A stretch of DNA of 64,000 nt from JBMORL01 sp049322335. Lineage in GTDB: Bacteria; Bacteroidota; Bacteroidia; Flavobacteriales_D; UBA2798. The stretch is from NCBI GenBank assembly GCA_049322335.1, contig JBMORL010000108.1:1-64000 (forward strand), read 5' to 3'. Both the position numbers and the translations under genes were made by a program. The notes beneath the pieces were generated by a model. That model was not told where the DNA came from. It made no database searches and saw only the letters and a list, made by a program, of their open reading frames with translations. This document shows, one piece after another, positions 1 through 7,252 of the stretch; position 1 is the stretch's first letter; every line of letters starts with the position of its first letter.

Positions 1-75
1 CCCAATAACTCCATCCCTCAATAACTTCTTCCCCAAATAACTCCATCCCCAATAACTCAATCCCTCTTCTTCCCC
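1..75. repeat. degenerate tandem repeat at the yidD 3' end
   Basis: The first 75 bases are variants of a 16-20 nt phrase (cccaataactccatccct and close relatives), repeated about four times. The minus-strand yidD stop codon (57-59) and its last codons lie inside the phrase. A related phrase (ctctatccctcaataact) follows the SpoIIE-domain gene at 9703-9735. This is seen directly; its function is unknown. Confidence 0.75.
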
Positions 76-281
76 GGCACCGGGTCATAACCATGTGTTC
101 CCCAGGGATGGCATTTACGCAGCCGGTTGAAACCCAGCCACAGGCCTTTAAATACTCCCCATTCTTTGAGTGCCTCAATAGTGTATTGAGAGCAGGTGGG
201 CGTATGTCTGCAATGCGCGCCAGTCATAGGAGAAATAGTTACCTGGTAAAACCGCACAAAAGCTATGAACATGTGCTTCAT
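57..281 (-). CDS. yidD: membrane protein insertion efficiency factor YidD
   Basis: A 74-residue protein of the YidD family. These are small membrane-associated proteins thought to assist YidC-dependent membrane protein insertion. An N-terminal amphipathic helix (about residues 4-16) is followed by the family signature C24-R-x-x-P-T-C30-S-Q-Y, a third conserved cysteine at 57 (KCHPWG) and a terminal GYDPVP motif. The length is normal. In many genomes yidD sits with rpmH, rnpA and yidC; here rpmH is 32 kb away and no partner is adjacent. The C-terminal KKRD and the stop codon fall at the edge of the degenerate repeat at 1-75. A second in-frame ATG three codons downstream is an alternative start. 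Confidence 0.93.
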   Translation of the reverse strand: MKHMFIAFVRFYQVTISPMTGAHCRHTPTCSQYTIEALKEWGVFKGLWLGFNRLRKCHPWGTHGYDPVPGKKRD

Positions 282-446
282 GGGGCAAATTTAGCAGTAC
301 TATGGCGAAAAGCAAAGATTTATTGAGTAACAGCAAGCATCAAACAGGAATAGAGCGAATAAGCTATTAAAGTATAGAGTCAACATACTTTTTTGTTAAT
401 TACTGACCCATTGACCATTTCGCTATTTTTGACAATTCTGTGACAA

Positions 447-875
447 ATGGATGAATTAAGTTATATCGGATTATTCTCGGGCTGCTTTCTTGGAGCAACC
501 ATTCTTCCGCTGGCCACAGAAGCATTTGTGGTGGCGATGCTATTGGGAGGATATGATCCGTTTTGGGTGGTGGTGGTTGCTTCTTTTGGAAACTGGCTGG
601 GCGGATTAACCAATTACGGATTGGGTTACCTGGCTGATTTTCGTGTGCTGGAAAAATGGTTCAGGGTGAGTCATTCCAAACTTATGCGATTCCAGCAATG
701 GGCAGAACGTTATGGAAGCTGGTCGGCACTTGTTACGTGGCTGCCGTTTATAGGGGATCCGCTTACTATTGCGCTTGGTTTTTTTAAAATAAATTTTTAT
801 AAAGTAGCCCTGTTGTCGTTTCTTGGAAAACTGGTGAGGTATATTGTATTGGCGTATATAACGCTTTATTTATAG
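447..875 (+). CDS. YqaA/VTT-family small membrane protein
   Basis: A 142-residue integral membrane protein resembling the YqaA branch of the DedA/VTT (SNARE-associated) superfamily. Hydrophobic segments lie near residues 5-32, 38-62 and 117-140. A central amphipathic stretch holds the conserved glycine-rich turn (GNWLGGLTNYGLG, 48-60) and the re-entrant FIGDP motif (101-105). Members are inner-membrane proteins linked to lipid or solute movement; the substrate of this one cannot be read from sequence. It stands alone. A TAnnTTTG box at 424-431 lies 15 nt before the ATG. The gene is followed by the palindromic repeat cluster at 897-1060. Confidence 0.85.
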   Translation: MDELSYIGLFSGCFLGATILPLATEAFVVAMLLGGYDPFWVVVVASFGNWLGGLTNYGLGYLADFRVLEKWFRVSHSKLMRFQQWAERYGSWSALVTWLPFIGDPLTIALGFFKINFYKVALLSFLGKLVRYIVLAYITLYL

Positions 876-896
876 CAACGGTCTTTATTTAGCCAT

Positions 897-1060
897 CTCA
901 AAAATAAATGTCCCCGCAGCTTTCTGCGGGGTATTCGTAAGAGGAATATTTATTTTTTTTTGTCGCAGTAAACTGCGGGGAATTAAACCTTGTCCAAGGC
1001 TCGTCCGCCATCTGGCGGATTAAAATACTCAGAAAAATCTTCCAGGCCTTCGTGTTGCTT
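897..1060. repeat. cluster of GC-rich palindromes downstream of the YqaA-family gene
   Basis: Three palindromic units lie in a row. The first is a perfect hairpin with arms ccccgcag (912-919) and ctgcgggg (924-931). The second is a related half-unit around 962-981 (cgcagtaaactgcgggg). The third is a hairpin with arms tccgcca and tggcgga near 1008-1023. The first hairpin could act as a terminator for the upstream gene, although no T-run follows it directly. A 60-codon minus-strand reading frame across the region is best explained as repeat DNA. Confidence 0.7.
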
Positions 1061-1132
1061 AGACATGTATAAAAATGCAAAATTATGGAGTTGACTTGCG
1101 TTGCGGGTTAACGTAAATTCGGAGAAAAAACA

Positions 1133-2920
1133 ATGAGTATGAAAAAAATTATTTATGGTTTACTGTTGTTTCCTTCGCTTCTGAAAGCACAGGGAACTGA
1201 ATTTGCCTTTCTGGAAACAAACAATATCCGGGCGCGCACAGATTATCTTGGCAGACTGTTTAATGATGAATCACTCAACACAGCGGGATTCGAGGTTCCT
1301 GCCGGAAGCGGAAACAACACCATTTACATAAGTGGTTTATGGATGGGAGGTTACAGGAATAACAGTTTAAAATGTTCGGCACAAAGTTTCCAGGATGGGG
1401 ATTTTCAGCAAGGGCCGGTAATGGATGCTTCCTGGTATAACAGCCAGCTGGCAACATGGCAACGCGTATGGAAAATTACCAAAAACGACCTGGAATATCA
1501 CCAGCAAAATTTCACTAATCCCGGATACGTTATGCCCGAAGCGATTGAAAACTGGCCGGCACATGGTGATGTTTCAAAGGGGCAGGCGTATTATCTTGCT
1601 CCGTTTTGGGATGTAAATGCAAATGGAATTTATGATCCGGGAAACGGAGATTATCCGAAAATAAAGGGTGATGATGCTATCTACATGATTTTTAACGATG
1701 ATAAACTTCATCTTGTCACAGGTGGATCTCCGTATAAAATGGAAATTCATGCCATGCTTTATGCCTTTGAATGTTCGGATTATAACGTACTTAATAATAC
1801 TGTTTTTGTGGAGTATAAAATAATCAACCGTTCTAATTATAATTATACAGACAACTACATTGGCATGTGGACTGATTTTGATATCGGATGTTCGAATGAT
1901 GATTTTATTGCCAGTGATGTGCAAAGAAGTATGTTTTACGGGTATAACGGTGATGGTACAGATGGAGCTTGTTCAGGATCACCGGGATTTGGAGATTATG
2001 TACCAATGACGGGTGTTGTTTTTCTTGACGGCCCGAAACAAATTGCTGACGGAATTGACAACCCGCTTACCAATAATGTTCAATATGCAGTGAATAATAA
2101 CGGGATTGTATATAGCGGAACCGGAAATGGTTTCGGAGATGGAGTAGTGGATAATGAGCGATTAAACATGAGGCATTTTATGTATTATTTCAGGGATGAC
2201 GTAACACCTCTTCCCGCACAGGGCGAGCCTTCCAATGCCAATGATTTTTACAGGTATATTAAAGGCATCTGGCAGGATAATACTCCGGTATATTATGGTG
2301 GATCCGGGCATCAGACTTCACCCGGAGCTATTCAAAACGGATTACTGGAATATGGTTATATGTTTCCCGGAAGTTCCGATCCTTTGTACTGGGGAAGCGA
2401 TGGAGTTCCGTTTGTGACTTCACCCTGGAGTGAAATTTCTGAAGGTAATGTGCCTGCCGACCGGAGAGGCGTTGGTTCTACCGGTCCATTTAATTTTAAT
2501 CCAGGTGAAACAATTACGATTCAATTTGCATTTGTTTACGCAGCCTCATCTACTCCCAACGACAGTCTTAGTGCACTGCCTGTTCTGCAACAAAGAGCAG
2601 ATGCTTTGCATACATGGTACAACCTTAACGGAACTCCCTGCGGTGGTTCGTTTGGATTGTCGGCTGAAGAAGTGGAACCGGATGTCGATGTTTCGGTATT
2701 TCCCAATCCTGCTTCTGAATTTATTATGATTCAGTATCCTGAAAATTTTTCACCTGAAATAACTTTATCCGATATTTCAGGAAGAGAAATTTTATTTTCA
2801 CAGGAAAAAATATCATCCTCACAACTACGCATTTCACTCAGTGAAATTTCTGCAGGAAGCTATTTTATTGTTCTTCGGTCGGGAGAAACCACAATGATGA
2901 AAAAAATAATAAAACAATAA
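1133..2920 (+). CDS. secreted protein with T9SS type A sorting domain
   Basis: A 595-residue exported protein. An N-terminal signal peptide (about residues 1-19, ending LLKAQ) is followed by a roughly 490-residue beta-rich ectodomain with many Asn/Gly/Tyr residues and no domain I recognise. The last ~80 residues are a Por secretion system type A sorting domain: FPNPASEF near residue 523, then DISGREI and the final SAGSYFIVLRSG pattern. The predicted fate is export by Sec, then secretion or surface attachment by the type IX system. Residues near 166-180 (DVNANGIYDPGNGDYP) form a Ca-binding-like Asp/Asn-rich loop seen in other Bacteroidota exoproteins. It is convergent with the serpin gene, with only 3 bp between stops. 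Confidence 0.9.
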   Translation: MSMKKIIYGLLLFPSLLKAQGTEFAFLETNNIRARTDYLGRLFNDESLNTAGFEVPAGSGNNTIYISGLWMGGYRNNSLKCSAQSFQDGDFQQGPVMDASWYNSQLATWQRVWKITKNDLEYHQQNFTNPGYVMPEAIENWPAHGDVSKGQAYYLAPFWDVNANGIYDPGNGDYPKIKGDDAIYMIFNDDKLHLVTGGSPYKMEIHAMLYAFECSDYNVLNNTVFVEYKIINRSNYNYTDNYIGMWTDFDIGCSNDDFIASDVQRSMFYGYNGDGTDGACSGSPGFGDYVPMTGVVFLDGPKQIADGIDNPLTNNVQYAVNNNGIVYSGTGNGFGDGVVDNERLNMRHFMYYFRDDVTPLPAQGEPSNANDFYRYIKGIWQDNTPVYYGGSGHQTSPGAIQNGLLEYGYMFPGSSDPLYWGSDGVPFVTSPWSEISEGNVPADRRGVGSTGPFNFNPGETITIQFAFVYAASSTPNDSLSALPVLQQRADALHTWYNLNGTPCGGSFGLSAEEVEPDVDVSVFPNPASEFIMIQYPENFSPEITLSDISGREILFSQEKISSSQLRISLSEISAGSYFIVLRSGETTMMKKIIKQ

Positions 2921-2923
2921 AAT

Positions 2924-4117
2924 TTACAGGGTGGGGTCATTCACTTTTCCCATAAACAAAATACTGCCTGTTTTATTATCGCGCAGGGTGAACAAAAACG
3001 GGTGATCGGCTTTGAATATCTTATACGTTTCACGCTGCCGGTAAGCGCTGGTTATTTCCTCCATGATCACTGCTGTGGCTGCCGCTGCTTCTGTTCCTTT
3101 TTCGCTTACTTCCACAAAAGCCTTATGAATTACCTTATCAATTTTCATCAGGGTTTTAACCGACATGCCGCTGAAATCGGCAAAATCACTGAAAGCTAAT
3201 TCCATTCCCATTGGCTTCAGTATTTCTTCCAGTTTGAAATCGGTGGTCATTTTAAATTTGGGTAAGGTTAAATGAACCTGCTGGGGAAAAAACTTTTTAA
3301 TCCATTTGGAATAATTTTCCTGGTTGAATTTTTTTTCCAGTTCCCCAATTCCGTCTTTTTTATCGGGAAGAAAAATTTCCATGGAAAGGGTATTTCCTTT
3401 ATAAGGTAAACGAACAGCTTTTATTCCGTCCGCTTCCATGTATTCAAATGAATGTTTCTGCCACATGAGTTGGGCTTCTTTCTTTTCCTGCTCATTGAGG
3501 AAAAAGTCTCCTTTTTTGGTCATTGCAGAATCAAACTGGTGCGCCCAGTCGCCATAAAAATAAATGGCGTTTACCAGTACCAGGCGGGTATCGGGAGTAA
3601 GAATGTTTGGCTTTAATAATTCTTTTATCCTGTTTTTGGTTTTGTCTTCCACCCACTTATTGATAATTTTCCGGCATCCCTCAGGATCATTTTTGAAATC
3701 CATTTTCTCAAGGGGTGCGTTGAATTTTTTCTCCAGGTTATTCAAAAACTCCTGTACAAATTCAGTTCCCTTGTTTCCATACAGCCGGTTGGCAACATTG
3801 ATCTCAATATCTTTTCCGTTCAGACTGTTGATTCCCGACATTAGCTCAGAGAAATCGCTGCTCACTTTTTCTTTTCCTCCCGAAAAATGCATTACTTTTT
3901 CCATGCATTCTGCTGTTTTTCCCTTTGCACCGGTATAGGTCATGGCCAGTGCCGTGGAAATACTATAGGGAGAAAGAAAAACGTTTTTGTCGTTTTTTTC
4001 GAGCTTTGCAAAGAGTTCGAAAGCGAATTGATTATTGTTTTCCGAAACACTTTGAGCAGGTAAAGCCAGCGCCCATCCTGAAAAGAGAATAACACCGGCT
4101 GTTTTCATTTTGAACAT
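2924..4117 (-). CDS. secreted serpin-family protease inhibitor
   Basis: A 397-residue serpin, close to the usual family length, with a signal peptide (cleavage near ALPAQS, residue 22). Typical serpin blocks are present: NxFAFELFAKL near the start, LSPYSISTALAMTYTGAKG, LVNAIYFYGDW, and a C-terminal DHPFLFTLRDNKTGSILFMG. The hinge of the reactive-centre loop is E-K-G-T-E-A-A-A-A-T (about residues 339-348). Small residues there are characteristic of inhibitory serpins. Counting from the hinge glycine as P15 puts P1 around the M-E-E-I-T stretch (352-356), although loop length can shift this. The role is probably inhibition of host, prey or self-derived serine or cysteine proteases outside the cytoplasm. 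An alternative ATG lies three codons downstream. Confidence 0.95.
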   Translation of the reverse strand: MFKMKTAGVILFSGWALALPAQSVSENNNQFAFELFAKLEKNDKNVFLSPYSISTALAMTYTGAKGKTAECMEKVMHFSGGKEKVSSDFSELMSGINSLNGKDIEINVANRLYGNKGTEFVQEFLNNLEKKFNAPLEKMDFKNDPEGCRKIINKWVEDKTKNRIKELLKPNILTPDTRLVLVNAIYFYGDWAHQFDSAMTKKGDFFLNEQEKKEAQLMWQKHSFEYMEADGIKAVRLPYKGNTLSMEIFLPDKKDGIGELEKKFNQENYSKWIKKFFPQQVHLTLPKFKMTTDFKLEEILKPMGMELAFSDFADFSGMSVKTLMKIDKVIHKAFVEVSEKGTEAAAATAVIMEEITSAYRQRETYKIFKADHPFLFTLRDNKTGSILFMGKVNDPTL

Positions 4118-4186
4118 AAGGTAAATTTAGTAATCTGTACAGCAGAAGCACTTATCCGTTCAATCTTAACAAATCATTAACAGCAT

Positions 4187-5008
4187 TTACAATTGTTTTT
4201 TGAGATCTTCAATCATCGATTCGCCAAAAAGTGTTTTTCCAAGGGATGGCTTTTTCATATCCACTTCGCGGAAAAGCGTCTGATCGTAAAGATCGAACTT
4301 TTTGTTGCCATCTCCATCTTTGCAAACCTTGATCAGCATCCGACCTGATTCTTTATAGTAAAAATAGGTAAGATAGTTTTCGTCTTCGGGTGTCAATTGA
4401 ATAAAGTTGTTCCCCTGCAGATCGGAAATAAATAACATCACCGGGTCATTGCGGTCGAATTTTTTGTCTTCGTTGTAGTCGTTTTTCACCACATCATACA
4501 TAATTACAGACTTTCCGAATTCGTGGTGAATGGAAAAAGAAATGATGTGCAATTTTTCATCCAGCAGTTTTCTGCTTTCACCGGTGTATTTGTTGTAAAA
4601 AATCAGGTTTCTTATGTCCACCACTTCCGTTTTATCGTTGGTAAATACTGAATAAGTACCGTATTCATTATTAAAGTCGGTATTGGCAAGGGTAATGTTG
4701 TAATTATAAGAAACAGCTCCGTTGGCTGCGCTGGTTACTTTATTGGTAAGCCCGAGCCCGCTTTTCAAAGTAGTGGTGTTTTCATCAGGTTTTTCAGTTT
4801 CATCAGGAACATAGTTGGCCATTCCTACCGGAAATATCACCAGGCTATCGCTGCTGAAGGGAGCAGGATCACCGATAATAAGCTGCGCTTCAGGTTCGTT
4901 TTTTTCCTGATTTTCATCTTTTCCTTCTTTGTTTTCTGAGTAACAGGAATGCAGCAGCACGGCCAGTGCGGGCATGAATGCGAGATAGCAGTGGTTTTTC
5001 ATAGTCAT
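4187..5008 (-). CDS. lipoprotein of unknown function
   Basis: A 273-residue predicted lipoprotein. The N-terminus has a hydrophobic stretch ending in a lipobox (LLHSC, cysteine 22), followed by a very acidic linker rich in Glu, Lys and Asn. The body is probably beta-rich. Around residues 165-180 and 220-245 are short Asp-rich turns of the form DxNxDxKFDxxD (DYNEDKKFDRND; DGDGNKKFDLYD) that look like calcium-binding or EF-hand-like loops. No family is recognised. It is transcribed away from the SRPBCC-SDR pair and towards the serpin gene, 69 bp from it. Confidence 0.8.
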   Translation of the reverse strand: MTMKNHCYLAFMPALAVLLHSCYSENKEGKDENQEKNEPEAQLIIGDPAPFSSDSLVIFPVGMANYVPDETEKPDENTTTLKSGLGLTNKVTSAANGAVSYNYNITLANTDFNNEYGTYSVFTNDKTEVVDIRNLIFYNKYTGESRKLLDEKLHIISFSIHHEFGKSVIMYDVVKNDYNEDKKFDRNDPVMLFISDLQGNNFIQLTPEDENYLTYFYYKESGRMLIKVCKDGDGNKKFDLYDQTLFREVDMKKPSLGKTLFGESMIEDLKKQL

Positions 5009-5116
5009 ATTTATTGATATCTCTTGTACACGTCATGAATGCCACTGTTCAAAGCAATGGTCGTTTTTTAACAAATTTTCAGTAATATTGGGCCATAACC
5101 CTAAATCATACCTGTT

Positions 5117-5650
5117 ATGAATATTCTTCTCATCATTCTTGCTGTTATTGCCGGACTCATTCTTCTGATTGTTCTTTTCGGTTTTATGTCGCCACGCATC
5201 ACCCGGATGGAGCGATCCATTGAAATAAATGCATCTGTCGAAAAAGTGTTTGAACAAATGAACAGCCTGAAAAATTTTGTAGCCAACTGGTCGCCATTTT
5301 CCGATTATGATCCCAATATGAAAAAGATATTTAATCATATAGAAACCGGCAAAGGCGCTCACTATACCTGGGAAGGTGATCCGAAAAAAGTGGGAAAGGG
5401 AACAATGGAAATTACCCATTCGGTAGTTAACAAAAGCGTTACTACCCATCTTGCATTTCACGGCAGGGGAGAGGCGGATGCTACCTGGACAATTCAACCG
5501 GGAAATGGAAATGTAAAAGTGACGTGGGATTTTATGGCTGACAATAAAAATAATCCCATCTCCAGGATATTCGGAAGGATGATGGATCGTTTTCTCGGCC
5601 CGGATTATGAAAAAGGATTGAAAAAACTAAAGGAATATTGCGAAAAATAA
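5117..5650 (+). CDS. membrane-anchored SRPBCC (START-like) domain protein
   Basis: A 177-residue protein with one N-terminal membrane helix (about residues 3-24) and an SRPBCC/polyketide-cyclase-like domain (about 30-175). The domain begins with the typical R-S-I-E-I-N-A-S-x-E-K-V-F pattern and ends in a C-terminal helix (PDYEKGLKKLKEYCEK). Family members bind hydrophobic ligands in a helix-grip fold; the ligand here is unknown. The TAA stop is immediately followed by the ATG of the SDR gene with zero spacing, so the two are almost certainly co-transcribed and translationally coupled. Confidence 0.88.
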   Translation: MNILLIILAVIAGLILLIVLFGFMSPRITRMERSIEINASVEKVFEQMNSLKNFVANWSPFSDYDPNMKKIFNHIETGKGAHYTWEGDPKKVGKGTMEITHSVVNKSVTTHLAFHGRGEADATWTIQPGNGNVKVTWDFMADNKNNPISRIFGRMMDRFLGPDYEKGLKKLKEYCEK

Positions 5651-6523
5651 ATGGCTGTTACTAACGTATTGGTAATTGGCGCAACCGGGATGCTGGGAAA
5701 ACCGGTAACGGCAGAACTGCTAAATGCAGGCTTCCGTGTTTTTGCTTTGGTGCGCTCACCCGAAAAGGCAAAACGTGAATTGCCTTCTGATGTAAATTTT
5801 ATCAGGGGCGATCTGAAGAAAAAAGAAGATGTTATGCTGGCAATGAAAGGAATGGATGCCGTTTATCTCAATCTTTCCATTAAACGGGAAGAAAAGAAAA
5901 ATGAATTCCACAGCGAATCAGACGGGCTTGAATACGTTATTGCAGCCGCAAAAGAAAACGGAATAAAAAGAATTCTTTACCTGTCTTCCATTATTATGCG
6001 ATATAACAATATGGATGGATTTAAATGGTGGGTGTTTGATATTAAGAATCAGGCAGTGGAAAAAATCAGATCAAGTGGAATTCCATATACCATTTTTTAC
6101 CCCAGCAATTTTATGCAAAGCCTGTCGAATCTTTATAAAATGGGTGACAAAATGATGCTGGCCGGAAAATCAAAACATAAAATGTATTTTATTGCCGCAG
6201 AAGATTACGGCAAACAGGTAGCAAAATCACTTTCATTTAGTGATTCCGCTAACCGCGAATATGTTATCCAGGGCCCGGAAGGATTTACAGCAGATGAAGC
6301 CGTAAAAGTGTTTATTCAACATTACAAAAAAGAAAAATTATCGCACTGGTCGTCACCGCTTCTTATGTTGAAAATAATGGGATGGTTTAAACAGGAGTAT
6401 GATTACGGATATCATATCGTAAAGGCCCTGAATAATTATCCCGAAAAATTTGAGGCAGAGAAAACCTGGCAGGAACTGGGAAAACCGGAAATTACAGTGG
6501 CGCGGTTTGCGGAGTCAGCCTGA
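5651..6523 (+). CDS. NmrA-like NAD(P)-binding atypical SDR protein
   Basis: A 290-residue Rossmann-fold protein. The nucleotide-binding motif G10-A-T-G13-M-L-G16 follows the first strand, and the basic residues after strand 2 (ALVRSPEKAKRE) suggest NADP preference. The middle contains RILYLSSI and PYTIFYPSNFMQSL, matching NmrA/NAD(P)H-binding families. The Tyr-x3-Lys catalytic pair of classical SDRs is not obvious, which is usual for this group. The role could be redox sensing or an unassigned dehydrogenase/isomerase activity. It directly abuts the SRPBCC gene upstream, a pairing that suggests handling of one small hydrophobic substrate (inference). Confidence 0.88.
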   Translation: MAVTNVLVIGATGMLGKPVTAELLNAGFRVFALVRSPEKAKRELPSDVNFIRGDLKKKEDVMLAMKGMDAVYLNLSIKREEKKNEFHSESDGLEYVIAAAKENGIKRILYLSSIIMRYNNMDGFKWWVFDIKNQAVEKIRSSGIPYTIFYPSNFMQSLSNLYKMGDKMMLAGKSKHKMYFIAAEDYGKQVAKSLSFSDSANREYVIQGPEGFTADEAVKVFIQHYKKEKLSHWSSPLLMLKIMGWFKQEYDYGYHIVKALNNYPEKFEAEKTWQELGKPEITVARFAESA

Positions 6524-6543
6524 CTAAGTAAATATAACCAGAT

Positions 6544-7086
6544 TTAAAACCTTATTCTTACCTTTTTTACAAAAAGATTACATGGGTTAAATAATTCCAT
6601 ATCAATACCCATTTTGATGTTAACCCGATGACCGTTATATCCTGAAATGAATTCATAAAGAACAGGAAAATCATAACTGTAATACAAATTAAGACTAACA
6701 GGGGCAAGATCTAAATGAAAACCCGATTGCGGGGAGATAGTAATTCCCTTTAGATCGTTTTCAGAAAACGCCACCGACTCGGTGCCCATATAAAAAACAA
6801 GAGATGAAAAAGCAGGATGCCTTTGTGGTGAAAAAAAGAATCTTGCCCCAAAAGAATAATCCGATTTACTTTTCCATTCGCACGATACACCGGCTCCCTT
6901 AAAACTGCTTCGCGTACAGGCTCCTTCTAAAAACCACCTGTCAATGGAAAAAGAATGCCGGTACGATTTATTAAACCGGTAAGCGGTTCCATAGTAAAGT
7001 GTTGTAGTTGAGTAACTATAGGAAGAAAAAGAATAGACATGTGATCCAATCATCAAAAAAACAAATATGACAGAATATTTCTTCAT
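6544..7086 (-). CDS. small exported, probable outer-membrane beta-barrel protein
   Basis: A 180-residue protein of no family I recognise. It has a signal peptide (about residues 1-19) and then alternating aromatic/polar strands (SYSYSTTTLYYG, YSFGARFFF, VSLNLYYSYDF, HRVNIKMGID), and ends in VRIRF. A terminal phenylalanine after an amphipathic strand is the usual end of an outer-membrane barrel. Its short length would give a barrel of roughly eight strands. It is convergent with the SDR gene, with 20 bp between stops. Confidence 0.7.
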   Translation of the reverse strand: MKKYSVIFVFLMIGSHVYSFSSYSYSTTTLYYGTAYRFNKSYRHSFSIDRWFLEGACTRSSFKGAGVSCEWKSKSDYSFGARFFFSPQRHPAFSSLVFYMGTESVAFSENDLKGITISPQSGFHLDLAPVSLNLYYSYDFPVLYEFISGYNGHRVNIKMGIDMELFNPCNLFVKKVRIRF

Positions 7087-7252
7087 GGTTGATCAGGATA
7101 AATTTACCTGTTTTCCTGTTCTTTGAAAAGGCTGTTTATCATCTTTCCACCTGTAACCGGTTTATATACACGAAGCAATCCTTTTTAAGGATAAACATCC
7201 CTCGCAACCCGTGTTTCATACCCTGAACAGGCATGATTCGTCTTTTTATTTC

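Noticed and set aside
898..1080. 60-codon minus-strand reading frame
   Set aside because: It is made of palindromic repeat units with no protein-like pattern, start signal or homology recognised.
5033..5497. 154-codon minus-strand frame opposite the SRPBCC gene
   Set aside because: Antisense to a clear SRPBCC protein, with no signal or domain; a shadow frame.
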